From NCBI GenBank assembly GCA_028456385.1, contig JALNQF010000657.1, forward strand, positions 1 through 17,694: a stretch of 17,694 bases of DNA, read 5' to 3'. The stretch is from Ophiosphaerella korrae. Lineage: Eukaryota; Ascomycota; Dothideomycetes; Pleosporales; Phaeosphaeriaceae. The notes under the pieces are model-generated. The model saw only the letters and a program-made list of their open reading frames with translations. It made no database searches and was not told the origin of the DNA. Each line of letters opens with the position of its first letter. The first letter of the stretch is position 1. A program made the position numbers and the translations under genes. Positions 17,325-17,694 of this stretch are shown here, in pieces.

Positions 17325-17694
17325 TATTAAGACCTTAGAACTAAGTAAGAGTAATAAGGGTAAGTAGGCTTCTATAAGATAGGTAAGGTTAATAAATAAG
17401 TTAGTTACTTAACTTAATTAATAGTTAGCTCTTATTAGAGTATTATAAAGTATATAAGTATTAATAAGTAGATAAGAATCTAATTAAAGTATTAGTTATA
17501 ATACTCTATTAGGATAAGAAGTAAAGAAAAGATTAAATATAATAGTTTATAAAGGTCTATTAGTGTTCCTATATACTTACTATCTAGTGTTTATTCTTAA
17601 GTGCTTACTCTAGAGCGTTTACTCTAGAGCGCTTATTCTAGAGCGTTTACTCTAGAGCGTTTACTCTAGAGTATTTACTACTAAATAGTTACGT
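17325..17694 (-). repeat. Element 3 5' LTR, partial (about 370 of 443 bp)
   Basis: Aligns with 11034-11403 at a constant offset. The window ends inside it, and the left copy predicts about 73 more bases to the right. The flanking target duplication and the rest of element 2 should follow. Compared with the left copy it keeps more G and C in several places (for example GTGCTTACTCTAG), so the two copies were hit by RIP separately. Confidence 0.92.
17586..17683. repeat. 14-bp tandem array in element 3 5' LTR, seven units
   Basis: Seven 14-base units begin at 17586, 17600, 17614, 17628, 17642, 17656 and 17670, with consensus AGCGTTTACTCTAG. Unit number equals that in the other LTR, so the array predates insertion and has not expanded or shrunk since. 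Confidence 0.9.

Larger units (their letters stand above)
11034..17694 (-). mobile_element. Element 3: nearly complete RIP-degraded chromovirus, cut by window edge
   Basis: Minus-strand Ty3/Gypsy element, read right to left: 5' LTR (17325 to beyond 17694), gag with zinc knuckle, protease, RT, RNase H, integrase, chromodomain, tail, polypurine tract, 3' LTR (11034-11476). Landmarks fall in different frames (gag 0, protease and RT 1, RNase H 2, integrase and chromodomain 0, by highest codon base mod 3). It has therefore suffered indels, unless the gag/protease step was a natural frameshift. Distances from RT to RNase H and from RNase H to integrase are about 50 and 94 bases shorter than in element 1, suggesting small deletions. 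It is inserted in the RT of element 2. Confidence 0.93.

Noticed and set aside
1..17694. AT-rich composition suggesting a mitochondrial, bacterial endosymbiont or centromeric satellite sequence
   Set aside because: There are no mitochondrial genes, rRNA or tRNAs and no tandem satellite. Content is nuclear-type Gypsy retrotransposons with RIP signatures. A centromeric or subtelomeric location remains possible but is not shown.

Overview
The window is a repeat-only block from a filamentous ascomycete-type nuclear genome (inferred from RIP, fungal-style Ty3/Gypsy elements and chromodomain integrases; species not determinable). It is very AT-rich. CpA and TpG are almost gone, TpA is everywhere, and CpG persists (many 'acg'/'cgt'). 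This is the pattern of repeat-induced point mutation (RIP), not of CpG deamination. By eye I find only about five ATG codons on both strands together. Reading frames are full of TAA/TAG and no intact gene is present. I see no host gene, tRNA, rRNA or CRISPR array.

Layout: three LTR retrotransposons, two of them inserted into the third. Element 2 (oldest, minus strand) occupies 1-3056 and 10114-11033. It is a Ty3/Gypsy pol reading right to left: RT at 10450-11033, RNase H split between 10117-10350 and 2920-3051, integrase at 1509-2900. The same frame then continues, without a recognised domain, to the left edge. Element 1 (plus strand, 3057-10108) is a complete chromovirus. It has two 430-bp LTRs, gag with two ruined zinc knuckles, protease, RT, RNase H, integrase, chromodomain, a ~600-bp tail, a polypurine tract and a TAATC target duplication. 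It sits in the RNase H region of element 2. Element 3 (minus strand, 11034 to beyond 17694) is a second chromovirus of similar plan. It is inserted in the RT of element 2 and cut by the right window edge about 73 bp before the expected end of its 5' LTR.

Reading element 2 across element 1 with one target copy removed restores its frame, which supports the nesting order. All three elements carry the same kinds of damage: Cys and His to Tyr, Gln and Trp to stop, Met to Ile, and the second Asp of the RT YxDD box to Asn. All are expected to be unable to move by themselves. The 'system' visible here is genome defence by RIP acting on nested retroelements. I found no convincing new gene system. The least explained parts are the >500-codon in-frame extension after the element 2 integrase, the ~400-codon spacer between gag and protease in element 1, and the 14-bp tandem array in the element 3 LTR.
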